Below are positions 33,179 to 42,931 of a DNA stretch of 64,000 nt, one piece after another. The translations under genes and the position numbers were made by a program. Within the stretch, counting starts at the first letter, position 1. Each line of letters opens with the position of its first letter. Where the stretch lies: NCBI RefSeq assembly GCF_000626715.1, contig NZ_AQRA01000009.1, positions 124,001-188,000 on the forward strand, written 5' to 3'. This DNA is from Aquimarina atlantica (GTDB lineage Bacteria; Bacteroidota; Bacteroidia; Flavobacteriales; Flavobacteriaceae). The notes beneath the pieces were generated by a model that was not told the origin of the DNA, did not search any database, and was given only the letters and a program-made list of their open reading frames with translations.

Positions 33179-34165
33179 ATGACAAAAAAAGTTAAAAATA
33201 TAGCCGTACTAACTTCGGGAGGAGATGCTCCCGGAATGAATGCAGCAATCCGTGCTGTAGTTCGGGCGTGTAGTTATTATGATGTAAAATGTTTTGGTAT
33301 TTATAAAGGATATGAAGGCCTTATTAATAACGAAGTTGAAGTATTAAATGCACGATCTGTTCGTAATGTTATAAATAAAGGAGGAACTTTTCTTAAATCT
33401 GCTCGTTCAAAAGAATTTAGAACTGTAGAAGGTAGGAAGAAAGCATATGACAACCTGGTTAAAAATAGTATTGACGCACTTGTTGTAATTGGTGGTGATG
33501 GAAGTTTTACAGGAGCTTTAAAATTATCAGAAGAGTATAATTTCCCGGTAGTTGGTATCCCAGGAACAATAGATAATGATATTAACGGTACCGATTATAC
33601 AATAGGATACGATACCGCGTTAAATACAGTAGTAGAGGCCATTGATAAGATTAGAGATACTGCGAGTTCTCATAATCGATTGTTTTTGATCGAAGTAATG
33701 GGACGCGATGCAGGGGATATTGCTTTAAACGCAGGGATTGGAGCGGGAGCAGAGGAGATTTTAATTCCCGAAGAAGATATGGGCGTAGAGCGTCTTATAG
33801 AATCACTAAGAAAAAGTAAGAAAACCGGAAAAACCTCTAGTATCATTGTGGTAGCAGAAGGAGATAAGTCTGGTAAGAATATTTTTGAACTAGGAGAATA
33901 TGTCGAAGAAAATCTTAATGATTACGAAGTAAGAGTATCTGTATTAGGGCATATTCAACGAGGTGGACCACCAAGTTGCTATGATCGTGTATTGGCCAGT
34001 AAACTTGGAGTAGGAGCTGTAGAAGCACTATTAGATGGTAAAAGTGAAGTTATGATCGGGATTGTTCATAAAGTAGTCACTATTGTACCTCTTAAAATTG
34101 CATTAGATAAAAGACCTCATAAACATGATGGATTAATAAAAGTAGCAGATATCACTTCTGTATAA
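33179..34165 (+). CDS. pfkA: ATP-dependent 6-phosphofructokinase
   Basis: A 328-residue PfkA-type kinase that makes fructose 1,6-bisphosphate. Seen motifs: LTSGGDAPGMNAAIRAVVR at the N-terminus, ATP-binding VVIGGDGSFTGA, the catalytic loop PGTIDNDINGTDYTIG with the key Asp, EVMGRDAGDIAL, and substrate-binding LGHIQRGGPPSCYDR. Length is standard. It starts a new transcription unit after a terminator and is followed by GAPDH and a sugar kinase, so the unit feeds products of the maltose locus into glycolysis. Confidence 0.97.
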   Translation: MTKKVKNIAVLTSGGDAPGMNAAIRAVVRACSYYDVKCFGIYKGYEGLINNEVEVLNARSVRNVINKGGTFLKSARSKEFRTVEGRKKAYDNLVKNSIDALVVIGGDGSFTGALKLSEEYNFPVVGIPGTIDNDINGTDYTIGYDTALNTVVEAIDKIRDTASSHNRLFLIEVMGRDAGDIALNAGIGAGAEEILIPEEDMGVERLIESLRKSKKTGKTSSIIVVAEGDKSGKNIFELGEYVEENLNDYEVRVSVLGHIQRGGPPSCYDRVLASKLGVGAVEALLDGKSEVMIGIVHKVVTIVPLKIALDKRPHKHDGLIKVADITSV

Positions 34166-34225
34166 TTTTTTTGAATAGTATAACCACAGTCAGTATAAAT
34201 TAATAAAACAACTAAAATTTTAGAT

Positions 34226-35227
34226 ATGAGTACGTTAAAAATTGGAATTAACGGTTTTGGTAGAATTGGGAGAATTGCTTTTAGAATTGCTTCTAAACGT
34301 GATAATGTAGAGATAGTAGCGATTAATGACTTATTAGATGTTGAGCATTTAGCTTATTTATTAGAATATGATTCAGTACATGGGAAATTTGATGGAACAA
34401 TCGAAGTTAAAAATGGTAACCTAGTAGTCAATGGAAAAGAAATTCGAGTAACCGCCGAACGTAATCCAGAAGATCTAAAATGGGGTGCTGTAGGAGTAGA
34501 TGTAGTAATGGATTGTACAGGAATCTTCACAACACTAGGTACAGCAGATGCTCATCTTAAAGCAGGAGCTAAGAAAGTAGTAATTTCTGCTCCTTCAAAA
34601 GATGCTCCAATGTTTGTAATGGGAGTAAATCATAATGATGTAAAAGCCTCAGATACCATTGTTTCTAATGCTTCATGTACTACAAATTGTTTAGCTCCGC
34701 TAGCAAAAGTTATAGATGATAATTTTGGTATAGAAGAAGGATTGATGACCACAGTACACGCTTCTACGGCTACGCAGTCTACAGTAGATTCTCCTTCTAG
34801 AAAAAACTATAGATTAGGGCGTAGCGCATTAAATAATATCATTCCTTCTACTACGGGAGCTGCGGTAGCAGTTACCAAAGTGATTCCTGCTTTAAAAGGA
34901 AAATTAACGGGTATGGCGTTTAGAGTACCTACAGTAGATGTTTCTGTAGTAGACCTTACTGTAAAAACTAAAAAATCAGTTTCTTACGAAGAACTTAAAG
35001 CTGTTGTAAAGAAAGCTTCAGAGAACGAATTAAAAGGCATTCTTGGATATACAGAAGAAGCTGTAGTATCTCAGGATTTTGTAGGAGAATCACAAACTTC
35101 TGTGTTTGATGCTAATGCAGGAATAGCACTGAATGATAATTTCTTTAAACTAGTATCCTGGTATGATAATGAATTTGGATATTCTACGAAATTGGTTGAT
35201 TTATCAATGCATGTAGGTAATTTATAA
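34226..35227 (+). CDS. gap: Glyceraldehyde-3-phosphate dehydrogenase, type I
   Basis: A 333-residue GAPDH. The NAD-binding GINGFGRIGRIAFRIA is at the N-terminus, the catalytic Cys is in SNASCTTNCLAPLAKV, and the active-site His and following residues are in TTVHASTATQSTVDSPSRKN. The C-terminal SWYDNEFGYSTKLVDL is typical. It oxidises glyceraldehyde 3-phosphate to 1,3-bisphosphoglycerate with NAD. It lies 60 bp after pfkA. Flavobacterial genomes often hold two gap genes; this one is coupled to the upper glycolytic unit. Confidence 0.97.
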   Translation: MSTLKIGINGFGRIGRIAFRIASKRDNVEIVAINDLLDVEHLAYLLEYDSVHGKFDGTIEVKNGNLVVNGKEIRVTAERNPEDLKWGAVGVDVVMDCTGIFTTLGTADAHLKAGAKKVVISAPSKDAPMFVMGVNHNDVKASDTIVSNASCTTNCLAPLAKVIDDNFGIEEGLMTTVHASTATQSTVDSPSRKNYRLGRSALNNIIPSTTGAAVAVTKVIPALKGKLTGMAFRVPTVDVSVVDLTVKTKKSVSYEELKAVVKKASENELKGILGYTEEAVVSQDFVGESQTSVFDANAGIALNDNFFKLVSWYDNEFGYSTKLVDLSMHVGNL

Positions 35228-35262
35228 ATTAATATATAGCTTATAAAGTATAGTATTAACTG

Positions 35263-35328
35263 TCGATTGAGCGTAATCGAAAAATAGTAATAGAGATCAA
35301 TATTTCTCGATTACGTTCGAGATGATAG
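35263..35328. repeat. REP-like hairpin
   Basis: gattgagcgtaatcgaaaaa pairs with tttctcgattacgttcgaga across an AT-rich loop. Sequence resembles the ...gag/cgtaatcga... hairpins dispersed in Flavobacteriia. It may also work as a terminator of gap. Confidence 0.6.
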
Positions 35329-35400
35329 TATATTAAGACCAATAAGAATGAATAATGTTAGTATTCATTCTATTTGCTAACCACATAACAAATTTTTGAA

Positions 35401-36267
35401 ATGATTTTATTAGCTGATGGCGGTTCTACTAAATGCGATTGGATTCTTCTGGATGATGTAGGAGAAATCGTTTTTAAAACCCGTACAGAAGGGTTAAATC
35501 CTGCTGTATTCGAGAAATCTCTCCTAGAGGAAAGAGTTAGAAAAAACGACAAACTTTCTTCCTATCAAGATAAAATTGATACTGTTCATTTTTATGGAGC
35601 AGGGTGCGGTACAAAAAAACCAGCAGTAATGTTGAAAAAAATCTTTGAAGATTTTTTTGTTGGCGCAGAAGTTATCGTTAAAGAAGATATGGTGGCAGCA
35701 GTGTATGCCGCTACGACAGAACCAGGGATTATATGTATTCTGGGAACAGGATCTAATAGTTGCTATTTTGATGGTGAAGATATTCATATGTCTGTAGATT
35801 CTCTGGGGTATATTCTTATGGATGAGGCTAGTGGAAATCACTTTGGAAAAAAACTGATACGTGATTATTACTATAAAAGAATGCCTCCCGAAATAGCATC
35901 AGAGTTTGAAAAACGTTTTGATCTTTCTTCAGATTCGATTAAGGAAAATCTATATAAAAGAGAAAACCCTAATACATATCTGGCTTCTTTTGCAGAATTT
36001 ATTTTTACCAGTGAGCGCAATGGTTATTTCTATAAAATTATTACCGAAGGTATTCAGGAGTTTATAGAGACCAGAGTATTATGTTTTCCAGAATCACAAC
36101 ATGTACCTATACATTTTATTGGTTCGATAGCTCATTTTAGCGAAGATATTATAAGAGCCGCAGTCTGGCCGTATCACTTAAAAGTTGGCAATATTGTAAG
36201 AAGACCAATTGATGGAATTATCGATTACTATCGCAATGAAATCATTAAAAAAAAAGCTAAAATTTGA
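35401..36267 (+). CDS. BadF/BadG-type ATPase, N-acetylglucosamine/glucosamine kinase-like
   Basis: A 288-residue ASKHA-fold protein. N-terminal phosphate loop LADGGSTKCDWILLDDVG and the following NPAVFE, the second phosphate loop ICILGTGSNSCYFDGE, and LGYILMDEASGNHFGKKLIR fit the BadF/BcrA ATPase and N-acetylglucosamine kinase family. In Bacteroidota such a gene often follows glycolytic genes; glucose or amino-sugar phosphorylation would fit the locus, since maltose phosphorylase leaves free glucose. The substrate cannot be decided by eye. Confidence 0.85.
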   Translation: MILLADGGSTKCDWILLDDVGEIVFKTRTEGLNPAVFEKSLLEERVRKNDKLSSYQDKIDTVHFYGAGCGTKKPAVMLKKIFEDFFVGAEVIVKEDMVAAVYAATTEPGIICILGTGSNSCYFDGEDIHMSVDSLGYILMDEASGNHFGKKLIRDYYYKRMPPEIASEFEKRFDLSSDSIKENLYKRENPNTYLASFAEFIFTSERNGYFYKIITEGIQEFIETRVLCFPESQHVPIHFIGSIAHFSEDIIRAAVWPYHLKVGNIVRRPIDGIIDYYRNEIIKKKAKI

Positions 36268-36275
36268 TATATAGG

Positions 36276-36869
36276 TCAGGAATCTTTACTCAATGCTTGT
36301 TTAATTAACTCTAAAGCTTTTTCTGAATAGGAAAGTTGTAGCGCAGATTCGTGGCCTTTTTCAGACATTTTATGCCAGGTTTTTTGAAGGATATCAATTA
36401 CTTTTTGATCGGTATGTTTAGTCAGAAAATCTTCATAATAGAAATTAAGAAAAACGAGACAAATCACATCTTCTAGGGTTTGCGTATCCTTATCTTTTTT
36501 TAATTTTTTCTTTTGAATTAAAAAAGATACCCGGTTAATCGTTTCTAAATCATAACCAACCTCTTCGAGAATTTCTGAAGCTTTTGATGCATGAAACTTT
36601 TTGAGTTCTTCTCTCCATTTTAAATATCCAATGCGATCCATTGCATAATTTTTGCGAGGGATTTCCCACCTGCAAATATGCTGCGATCGAGCAGCAAGTT
36701 TAAGAGCTTCGGCAGCATTTGGTTCAAACTTTTCGATAGTAGCTGTCATTCGTTGCCCATAGATTAATTCTTTGGGAACAAATTCATCATTTACTTTTTC
36801 CTTATTAGGGTCTTCTGCATTTGCTTTATCAATACTAATGTAGGCTTTTGCTAGTTTGTCTACTGACAT
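36276..36869 (-). CDS. DUF4202 family protein
   Basis: A 197-residue soluble protein of the DUF4202 type, recognised by AYISIDKANAEDPNKE, LAARSQHICRWEIPRKNYAM and YLKWREELKKFHA, and the acidic-His motif near the middle. Function unknown; the family has an HD-like helical arrangement of His and Asp, so phosphohydrolase-like activity is conceivable. Convergent with the kinase gene, 8 bp apart. Single gene unit. Confidence 0.85.
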   Translation of the reverse strand: MSVDKLAKAYISIDKANAEDPNKEKVNDEFVPKELIYGQRMTATIEKFEPNAAEALKLAARSQHICRWEIPRKNYAMDRIGYLKWREELKKFHASKASEILEEVGYDLETINRVSFLIQKKKLKKDKDTQTLEDVICLVFLNFYYEDFLTKHTDQKVIDILQKTWHKMSEKGHESALQLSYSEKALELIKQALSKDS

Positions 36870-37132
36870 ATAGGATTTTTTTTAGTGCTGTAACAAATTT
36901 AAAATATTTGTAGTAAGTAATAGCATTTAGATTTTTTAAAATTGATAAGCAATCAAGATTGTATGAGAATGTACAATATATTTATGACTTAGGTGTAGGG
37001 TCAAATTGTTAATACTTATGTGAAAAAGTATTCTGCTCCTTTATCTTTTTGAGTAGGTTTTAAACTTATTTTTACCATCGAACTTTATGAGGCGATGCCA
37101 TCATAACATATAGTTCAGAAAATAAATATCGT

Positions 37133-37321
37133 ATGACAGAATATGTACTTCTAACAGATGACCAAAGTTATTTTGTTGAATATCTTATCGGTGAACTGGT
37201 ATTGTCTAACAGTATTAGCGAGGCGATGAAGTTTGACGATGAGCGTCTTGCATTAAGATTTAAGCAAATGTTGCATAACTCTTGTGAGTTAGTCACTAGT
37301 GTAAACACATATATAGGGTGA
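37133..37321 (+). CDS. Small unknown protein, 62 residues
   Basis: A 62-residue acidic ORF with normal codon use (MTEYVLLTDDQSYFVEYLIG, KFDDERLALRFKQMLHNSCE). No signal or membrane segment, two Cys absent except one in HNSCE. It stands alone, convergent with the S41 protease gene 6 bp away. The family is unknown to me; a stand-alone regulator or a spurious ORF are both possible. Confidence 0.45.
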   Translation: MTEYVLLTDDQSYFVEYLIGELVLSNSISEAMKFDDERLALRFKQMLHNSCELVTSVNTYIG

Positions 37322-37327
37322 TTATAC

Positions 37328-38782
37328 TTATCCCCGAATCAATTTTAAAACATAATCCAGGTCGGGATCTCTGCCAGAGATTAAATCATCAATAGAGAAT
37401 ATAGTTTGTCTGTCTGGGAGTACACCAGATCCTTTAGGAACTCTTTTATCTATTACATAATGGTTGATTTTTTCCATATACATTACCATAATTATTTTAG
37501 AATTAGGAAATTCGTAATACACAGGAAACTCTCCATTAGAAAAGTGATATCCACCACCGGTTTCTTCTCCTACCAAAATAATATTAGGGTCATTTTTTAC
37601 ATTTAAAGCAAAGGTAGATCCAGCAGAAAAAGTTGTTCCCCCCGCAAGTACATATACATTTCCTCGAAATCTATCTTTATCAGGAACCATAAGAGCTTCC
37701 ATATCATCAAAAACCAGTTTCCATCCATCATATATGGGGTGGTTGTAAAACTTATCTTTTAAAAAATGTTTTTCACTAAGATAAGTCTTGGTAACGTGTT
37801 TTCTCTCGGGAATAGTAAGTGAAGCTACATATTCACTAGTTATCTGTTTAAATACACTATTGGTGATGAATGAGAATAAATGTACTGCATTAGATCTAAA
37901 ACCTCCATCATTTTGTCGAACATCTACGATAAGATTACTAATTTTCTTTTTATTAATTTCTTTAAAGATTTTTACTAGATTAGATTTAAAAATTCTAAGA
38001 TCTCCTCTAAATGAATTGACGACTATAACAGCCGTATTTAGATCTTCTTTGTAATAGACAAAAGGGCTTTTGTTATTAATAAATGTATCAAAATAGTCAA
38101 AGCCATTTTCCTGGTCGTGATATTTGGCAAAATAAGAATTACGTTTAGTATTTCTAAGTCTTACGTTTACAAAAGATTCTGCCGATAATATTTTATTTTT
38201 TTCTGTACCATCTGGTTCTGTATAGTCGATGCTAAATTTTTTCTCAATACCATATTCGTAGGCAAAGTATAATCCAAATTTCAATTCTATTTCTCTATAT
38301 TTTCGAGTGAGATTATAGCCATCACTTGGTACATATTTCTTCAAGTGTTGTAAAATTTCGTAAGCTTTTTTACCGTTAATTCGATTAATTTTTGAACCTA
38401 TAGGGATATCGAAATCATCGGTATCGGTATAAAACTCTGTATTTATTAATTTAAGAATCAAAGGAAAATAATATTGATCTGTTTTTATAGTATTAGGAGC
38501 AAAAAATGAAAGATGTCCATCTTTTATTTTGTCTGTAACATCCAGCATATTTTGATATAATTTTATATCAGAATCTGTAGCCGTCAAAGATTCTTTTGTA
38601 GCTTCAAGAATATACTCCAAAGAATCTTGATCAATATATTCATATAAACTGGGGTGCCCTTTTTTAAGAATATTTTCAAAAATCCTAAAATCTTCTCTTA
38701 CAGCAAGAGAGTCCATGCGTTTTTGTGCATAAAGTACACAAGTGAATGTGCAAAAAAGTACAAAACACTGTATTTTTTTCAT
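37328..38782 (-). CDS. S41 family (C-terminal processing-like) peptidase
   Basis: A 484-residue secreted protein with a signal peptide (CFVLFCTFTCVLYAQ). The peptidase domain has the S41 pattern: NLIVDVRQNDGGFRSNAVHL, VYVLAGGTTFSAGSTFAL with the candidate catalytic Ser, and VGEETGGGYHFSNGEFPVYY. No separate PDZ domain is obvious; a PDZ-like stretch may be GSKINRINGKKAYEILQHL. Likely periplasmic or outer-membrane associated. Role unknown. Confidence 0.88.
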   Translation of the reverse strand: MKKIQCFVLFCTFTCVLYAQKRMDSLAVREDFRIFENILKKGHPSLYEYIDQDSLEYILEATKESLTATDSDIKLYQNMLDVTDKIKDGHLSFFAPNTIKTDQYYFPLILKLINTEFYTDTDDFDIPIGSKINRINGKKAYEILQHLKKYVPSDGYNLTRKYREIELKFGLYFAYEYGIEKKFSIDYTEPDGTEKNKILSAESFVNVRLRNTKRNSYFAKYHDQENGFDYFDTFINNKSPFVYYKEDLNTAVIVVNSFRGDLRIFKSNLVKIFKEINKKKISNLIVDVRQNDGGFRSNAVHLFSFITNSVFKQITSEYVASLTIPERKHVTKTYLSEKHFLKDKFYNHPIYDGWKLVFDDMEALMVPDKDRFRGNVYVLAGGTTFSAGSTFALNVKNDPNIILVGEETGGGYHFSNGEFPVYYEFPNSKIIMVMYMEKINHYVIDKRVPKGSGVLPDRQTIFSIDDLISGRDPDLDYVLKLIRG

Positions 38783-38921
38783 TAGATGCTTTTAACGATA
38801 TAACTTAATTGACTTCTTTTGATTGCTTATTGTTGCAATCTTTTTGTTTTCCCAGGTGTAAAAATAATAAAATTGTTGAGTGAATTTTATATGTTACTAG
38901 ATTTAGGACTATGAGTTTAAT

Positions 38922-38948
38922 AAAAAAAGAGTATGAAAAACATACTCT
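38922..38948 (-). terminator. Terminator after the gene at 38974-40278 (bidirectional)
   Basis: Arms agagtatg (38928-38935) and catactct (38941-38948) around aaaaa, with A-run on one side and T-run on the other. Confidence 0.8.
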
Positions 38949-38973
38949 TTTTAGATTGTAAATTGTTTTGTTC

Positions 38974-40278
38974 TTAGTTTAATTTTCGCAGTTGTCGTTT
39001 TATTTTTTTGATTGCTGATTCTATAGATTTTTCGGGTTCTATAACATTATATTCACCCCAGAATACCGGATCAGAGAATCCAGATGCTTCATCACTAATT
39101 ACCACAGAAGATTTTAATTGATCTCTTGGCCTAACGGTTTCGTTATTAATATTCTTTTTCCAATCGGTCACGGCCATTTCTACATTTAATTTATAGACCG
39201 AATTAAATAACTTCTTCTTCCAGTTAATTTTTACAACAAGGTCAATTCTTCCATAGCTATAATACCATTTTCCGTCTTTTTGGCGATAATCAATTGTATA
39301 AGATGCCTGGGTAGGGTATACTTTTGCTTTTTTTGGTTTTTTTCTAACAAACATTTTACTAACCTCTTCTTTATTTTCCATATTAAGACTAAAGACGGCT
39401 TTGGTCATTGCCAGTGTTTCTGCATCTATATACAGTTTCCCATAATATAATGGTTCTTTTATGTATGGGCGTTGTTTAAAATTTAATACATAAATATATT
39501 GATCATGAATTTTTGTAGACTTATCAAAACTAAAAATATAAGTATCGGTCATATTTGCAGTAAAAAGAATCTCAGGATTTTTCATCACATCAATATAGAG
39601 TGTACTGGTTGGACCTCCTTGTAATTTTAATGTTAATGTGTCTAATTTTTTGTAGTCGGCACTTTTTCTAGCTTTAAAAAGCTTAATGATATCTGTTTTT
39701 GTTGATTCATAAGGGTTTTTATAGACATCTACCACAGCTTCTGAAAGCGATACATAGCTTCTACGTTTTTTGATGGTTTCTCGATAAAAAGCAGTCATGA
39801 TACTGTTTTCATTAAGATAATTGCTCCCTTTTCTCTTTATTACTTCACGTATAAGAGCATTTGGATCCTTTGGATCGATATTAACTTCGGATAATTCGGT
39901 GACAGAGATATTAAGTTTTATTTTTAACTCTTTCCCATTAAATTTAGATAACATAATCACTTTATCTCTATACCCAAGATAAGAGACTGTTATTTTTCCA
40001 TTAGCCATATCTTTAGGAACCTTTAGCGAAAATTTTCCTTCATCATTTGTAACTGTAGAAATATTCGTTTCATTTACCTCTATAGATGCCGATATAAGAG
40101 GCCGGTTGTTTTCACTATCGAGTACATATCCTTTGTACTCATTATAATTGGTATTATCTTGGCTACTATCCTGAAAATAAGTGAATGCTTGTATAGGAGC
40201 AGAATATAAGATAGTTAGCAAAATAAACAATAGAAAGGTGGTATATCTATTGTGAAAAAAAATACTTTTTTTGTTCAT
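38974..40278 (-). CDS. Carboxypeptidase-regulatory-like domain protein, secreted
   Basis: A 434-residue exported protein. A signal-like segment (FLLFILLTILYSAPIQA) is followed by a CarboxypepD_reg-like domain (YKGYVLDSENNRPLISASIE, VTNDEGKFSLKVPKDMANGK, ITVSYLGYRDKVI). The rest has a beta-rich fold with YRETIKKRRSYVSLSEAVVD, similar to the domain in DUF5686-like proteins, but no barrel C-terminus is seen. Function unknown; probably a periplasmic or surface protein. Single gene with its own terminator. Confidence 0.75.
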   Translation of the reverse strand: MNKKSIFFHNRYTTFLLFILLTILYSAPIQAFTYFQDSSQDNTNYNEYKGYVLDSENNRPLISASIEVNETNISTVTNDEGKFSLKVPKDMANGKITVSYLGYRDKVIMLSKFNGKELKIKLNISVTELSEVNIDPKDPNALIREVIKRKGSNYLNENSIMTAFYRETIKKRRSYVSLSEAVVDVYKNPYESTKTDIIKLFKARKSADYKKLDTLTLKLQGGPTSTLYIDVMKNPEILFTANMTDTYIFSFDKSTKIHDQYIYVLNFKQRPYIKEPLYYGKLYIDAETLAMTKAVFSLNMENKEEVSKMFVRKKPKKAKVYPTQASYTIDYRQKDGKWYYSYGRIDLVVKINWKKKLFNSVYKLNVEMAVTDWKKNINNETVRPRDQLKSSVVISDEASGFSDPVFWGEYNVIEPEKSIESAIKKIKRQLRKLN

Positions 40279-40417
40279 AGCTCGAGTTTTTTTGGTTGTA
40301 ATTTCTTTTTAAAAGAGCTTAATCCTACATTACAAGGTAAGAAATTTTACCGAAGAAATTCGATGTCAATACGTTAAAACAGTAGCTTTTGTTAAATTTT
40401 GGTTACCTCAAATACGA

Positions 40418-41824
40418 TTAATGATTCCTGTAATGATCTCCAAACCAGTTTTTGAGTTTAATATTTAAAATTTCTGTAGTAAAGGGCTTAGTAATATAAT
40501 CGTCCAGACCTTTGGCTATAAAGCGCTCTGCATCACCTGGTAGAGCATTAGAAGTTAATGCAATTACCGGGGGAACTTTTTTGTAATTTTTACGAATTAT
40601 ATCACAAGTTTGAACACCATCAAGTTCGGGTAGATTGATATCCATTAAAATAAGATCATAAGTATCTTCTTTAAATATGTCGACTGCCTGCCTGCCATTT
40701 TTTGCTACATCTGCTGTACAACCAAGATATTTCAGAATTTGTTTAGATACCAATATGTTGGTTTCAGAATCTTCTACTAGCAGTACATGCAAATCATACT
40801 TATATTTTTTTACACGGGTAGGTACTTTATTTTCTTGTATAGATACTGATGTGTCGATGATATTTGTTTTAAAAGTAAACCAAAAATTACTGCCTTTTCC
40901 GAGTTCACTTTTTACACCAAGCTTGCCTTGCATTAGATCTACTAGTTTTTTACATATAGAAAGTCCTAGTCCACTTCCTTGTCCCGAGAGAATTGATGCT
41001 TCGTTAAATTGACTGAAACGACTAAAAAGTGCTTCCTGATCTTTTTTGCCAATACCAACACCAGAGTCGATCACCTCTACTTTAATGGTTAAAAGATCAT
41101 TTTTTTGAGATACTGCAGAAACTTGTATATGTATCTCTCCACCATTAGTAAATTTTATAGCATTACCAATAAGATTAGAAATCACCTGAGTTAAACGATT
41201 ACCATCTGCCATAATATTTTCGGGTAATTCTTCAGAATATTTCGGAATTAAATTAATTTCTTTAGCTGTAGCGGTGGCCAAAAAGAGATCTACATTTTGA
41301 TGTATTAACTTTTTAAAATTAATGGGAGTAGGGGATAAATTAAATTTTCCCTCTTCCATTTTTGATAGATCCAAAATTTGATTTAAGATTTCTAATAAAT
41401 TATGAGAGGATTGATGAATTGTAGTAACATATTCTTTCTGAAGATCATTAAGCTCTGTAGTATTAAAAAGTAAATCAATCATACCTATAACTCCAACCAT
41501 AGGAGTTCTAATTTCATGACTCATATTAGCAAGGAACTCTTGTTTAAATTTTGAAGCTTTTAAGATTTGTTGATTTTTTTCTTTTAATTTATCTAGATTT
41601 CTACCTCCGAACATAGCGAATAGACCTAGAAATAGAGGAGCAGTATCTATAATATAATGAATAGGAAAATTTCTTTGTACGTAAGTGATAGATTGCCATG
41701 AGAATTCAAGATCAAGTCTTGCAATATCAATACTTGTGGCAAGAATAGGAAATGCAAACCCAAAAGATATCCCATAAAAAGTATATCTAGCAGCTTCAGA
41801 TTTGAACCATGATATTCGTGCCAT
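40418..41824 (-). CDS. Hybrid sensor histidine kinase with receiver domain
   Basis: A 468-residue protein. Two membrane segments at about residues 15-33 and 56-72, no large sensor domain. HisKA domain with phospho-acceptor His103 in NMSHEIRTPMVGVIG; HATPase with NRLTQVISNLIGNAIKFTN, DSGVGIGKKD and GSGLGLSICKKLVDLM; then a receiver domain with Asp395 in LILMDINLPELDGV and KPF. Phosphate would pass from His to the receiver and on to an unknown phosphotransfer protein. No DNA-binding partner is adjacent. Confidence 0.93.
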   Translation of the reverse strand: MARISWFKSEAARYTFYGISFGFAFPILATSIDIARLDLEFSWQSITYVQRNFPIHYIIDTAPLFLGLFAMFGGRNLDKLKEKNQQILKASKFKQEFLANMSHEIRTPMVGVIGMIDLLFNTTELNDLQKEYVTTIHQSSHNLLEILNQILDLSKMEEGKFNLSPTPINFKKLIHQNVDLFLATATAKEINLIPKYSEELPENIMADGNRLTQVISNLIGNAIKFTNGGEIHIQVSAVSQKNDLLTIKVEVIDSGVGIGKKDQEALFSRFSQFNEASILSGQGSGLGLSICKKLVDLMQGKLGVKSELGKGSNFWFTFKTNIIDTSVSIQENKVPTRVKKYKYDLHVLLVEDSETNILVSKQILKYLGCTADVAKNGRQAVDIFKEDTYDLILMDINLPELDGVQTCDIIRKNYKKVPPVIALTSNALPGDAERFIAKGLDDYITKPFTTEILNIKLKNWFGDHYRNH

Positions 41825-41975
41825 AATAATTATTTTGGTTGAGCTCTTACGTTCTTTATTATTTAAAAAACTGGCAGTATTAGGGGGAAGCTTAGGGAGA
41901 ATACTTGCTAAATATAGTTTTTTTTTGAAATATTAAGCAATGTTTTATGGGTTTATATCATAGGAGATTAGAGTA

Positions 41976-42015
41976 TTTTTAAAAAAATCCACGACAGGGG
42001 ATTGCCGTGGATTTT
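41976..42015 (-). terminator. Terminator after the T9SS cargo gene
   Basis: Arms aaaatccacg (41984-41993) and cgtggatttt (42006-42015). On the minus strand the hairpin is followed by a run of T. Confidence 0.8.
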
Positions 42016-42038
42016 AAACCTTACTTTTAATGATTAAA

Positions 42039-42572
42039 TCACATTTTGAAAATTATCTTTTTTAATTTGTATCCATCTATTTTAATTAAATAGGTCTTTG
42101 GGTCTATATAGTTTTGAATATAATCATCTACTTCTCCTTTGTCTAGTAATCTTCCAGACATGTTGTATAGGCTATATTTAAGTCCTTGCGGAACCTCTTT
42201 TATATGTTTAAAAGTTTTTTGATCTGTAGTTTGTTGACAGGTGTCATCTGCCAAAAATCTATTGATAAAAGTAATTCTTCCTTGCTCTTCTCCTTCTAGA
42301 GTTACGGTAGCTGTATCATCAATATCAATAATACCATTACCTGTTAAATCACCTAGAATTATTAAACAAGCGTTTCTTACTTTAATACGTACTCCAGCTT
42401 CAAGGTGTAGGCTTTCTGTAATAAAAATAACACCTTCTTCAGAATTTTCGTCCAAACCATCAACTACAGTGTTTTCTGTTACCGACATTAACTTATAAGA
42501 AATGTCAATTTTAGTATTTGCAAATGTCATGCTTGTTAATAACAAGGCTAATAAGGGTAGAAATTTTTTCAT
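42039..42572 (-). CDS. Secreted protein with probable T9SS C-terminal sorting domain
   Basis: ATG 42572 is chosen because it begins a clear signal peptide (MKKFLPLLALLLTSMTFANT); the frame extends to 42674 but that part is AT-rich leader. The product has 177 residues. A dockerin-like acidic loop LTGNGIIDIDDTATV lies in the middle, and the last about 60 residues (GLKYSLYNMSGRLLDKGEVD, TYLIKIDGYKLKKIIF) have the YN.SG..L and YLIKI patterns of type A T9SS sorting domains. It should be exported and anchored or released at the cell surface. Function unknown. Confidence 0.75.
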   Translation of the reverse strand: MKKFLPLLALLLTSMTFANTKIDISYKLMSVTENTVVDGLDENSEEGVIFITESLHLEAGVRIKVRNACLIILGDLTGNGIIDIDDTATVTLEGEEQGRITFINRFLADDTCQQTTDQKTFKHIKEVPQGLKYSLYNMSGRLLDKGEVDDYIQNYIDPKTYLIKIDGYKLKKIIFKM

Positions 42573-42931
42573 AAAGTTTGGTTTTGGGGTTGAACTTCTA
42601 TTTTGTAAGTAATAACTTACTTTAAATGATATTTTATCGTTGTAAAACACAAAATCAACGACAATATACAACATTTTATGCTAAAAACGTAAATTTTTTA
42701 GGTTTAATATTGATTTTTATTTGTGATTAGGAGTTAAAAATCACGTATGCCCCTCTAATTACGGGTAGTTCAATAAAATTATTTTTTTGGTTTTTTTTAA
42801 CAATTTTTAAAAGCAAACACCATATTTGTTTGGTTTTTAATGAATACTAAATTAAAATACTTTTAGATATGAGTATTCGTTTTATTCATTAGATTTATAT
42901 TCTTATTCTTAAAATCTAAATTATTTCAGAA
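42573..42931. other. Gene-free divergent spacer
   Basis: Very AT-rich, between two divergently transcribed genes. I see no clear hairpin, promoter match or ORF. Confidence 0.6.
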
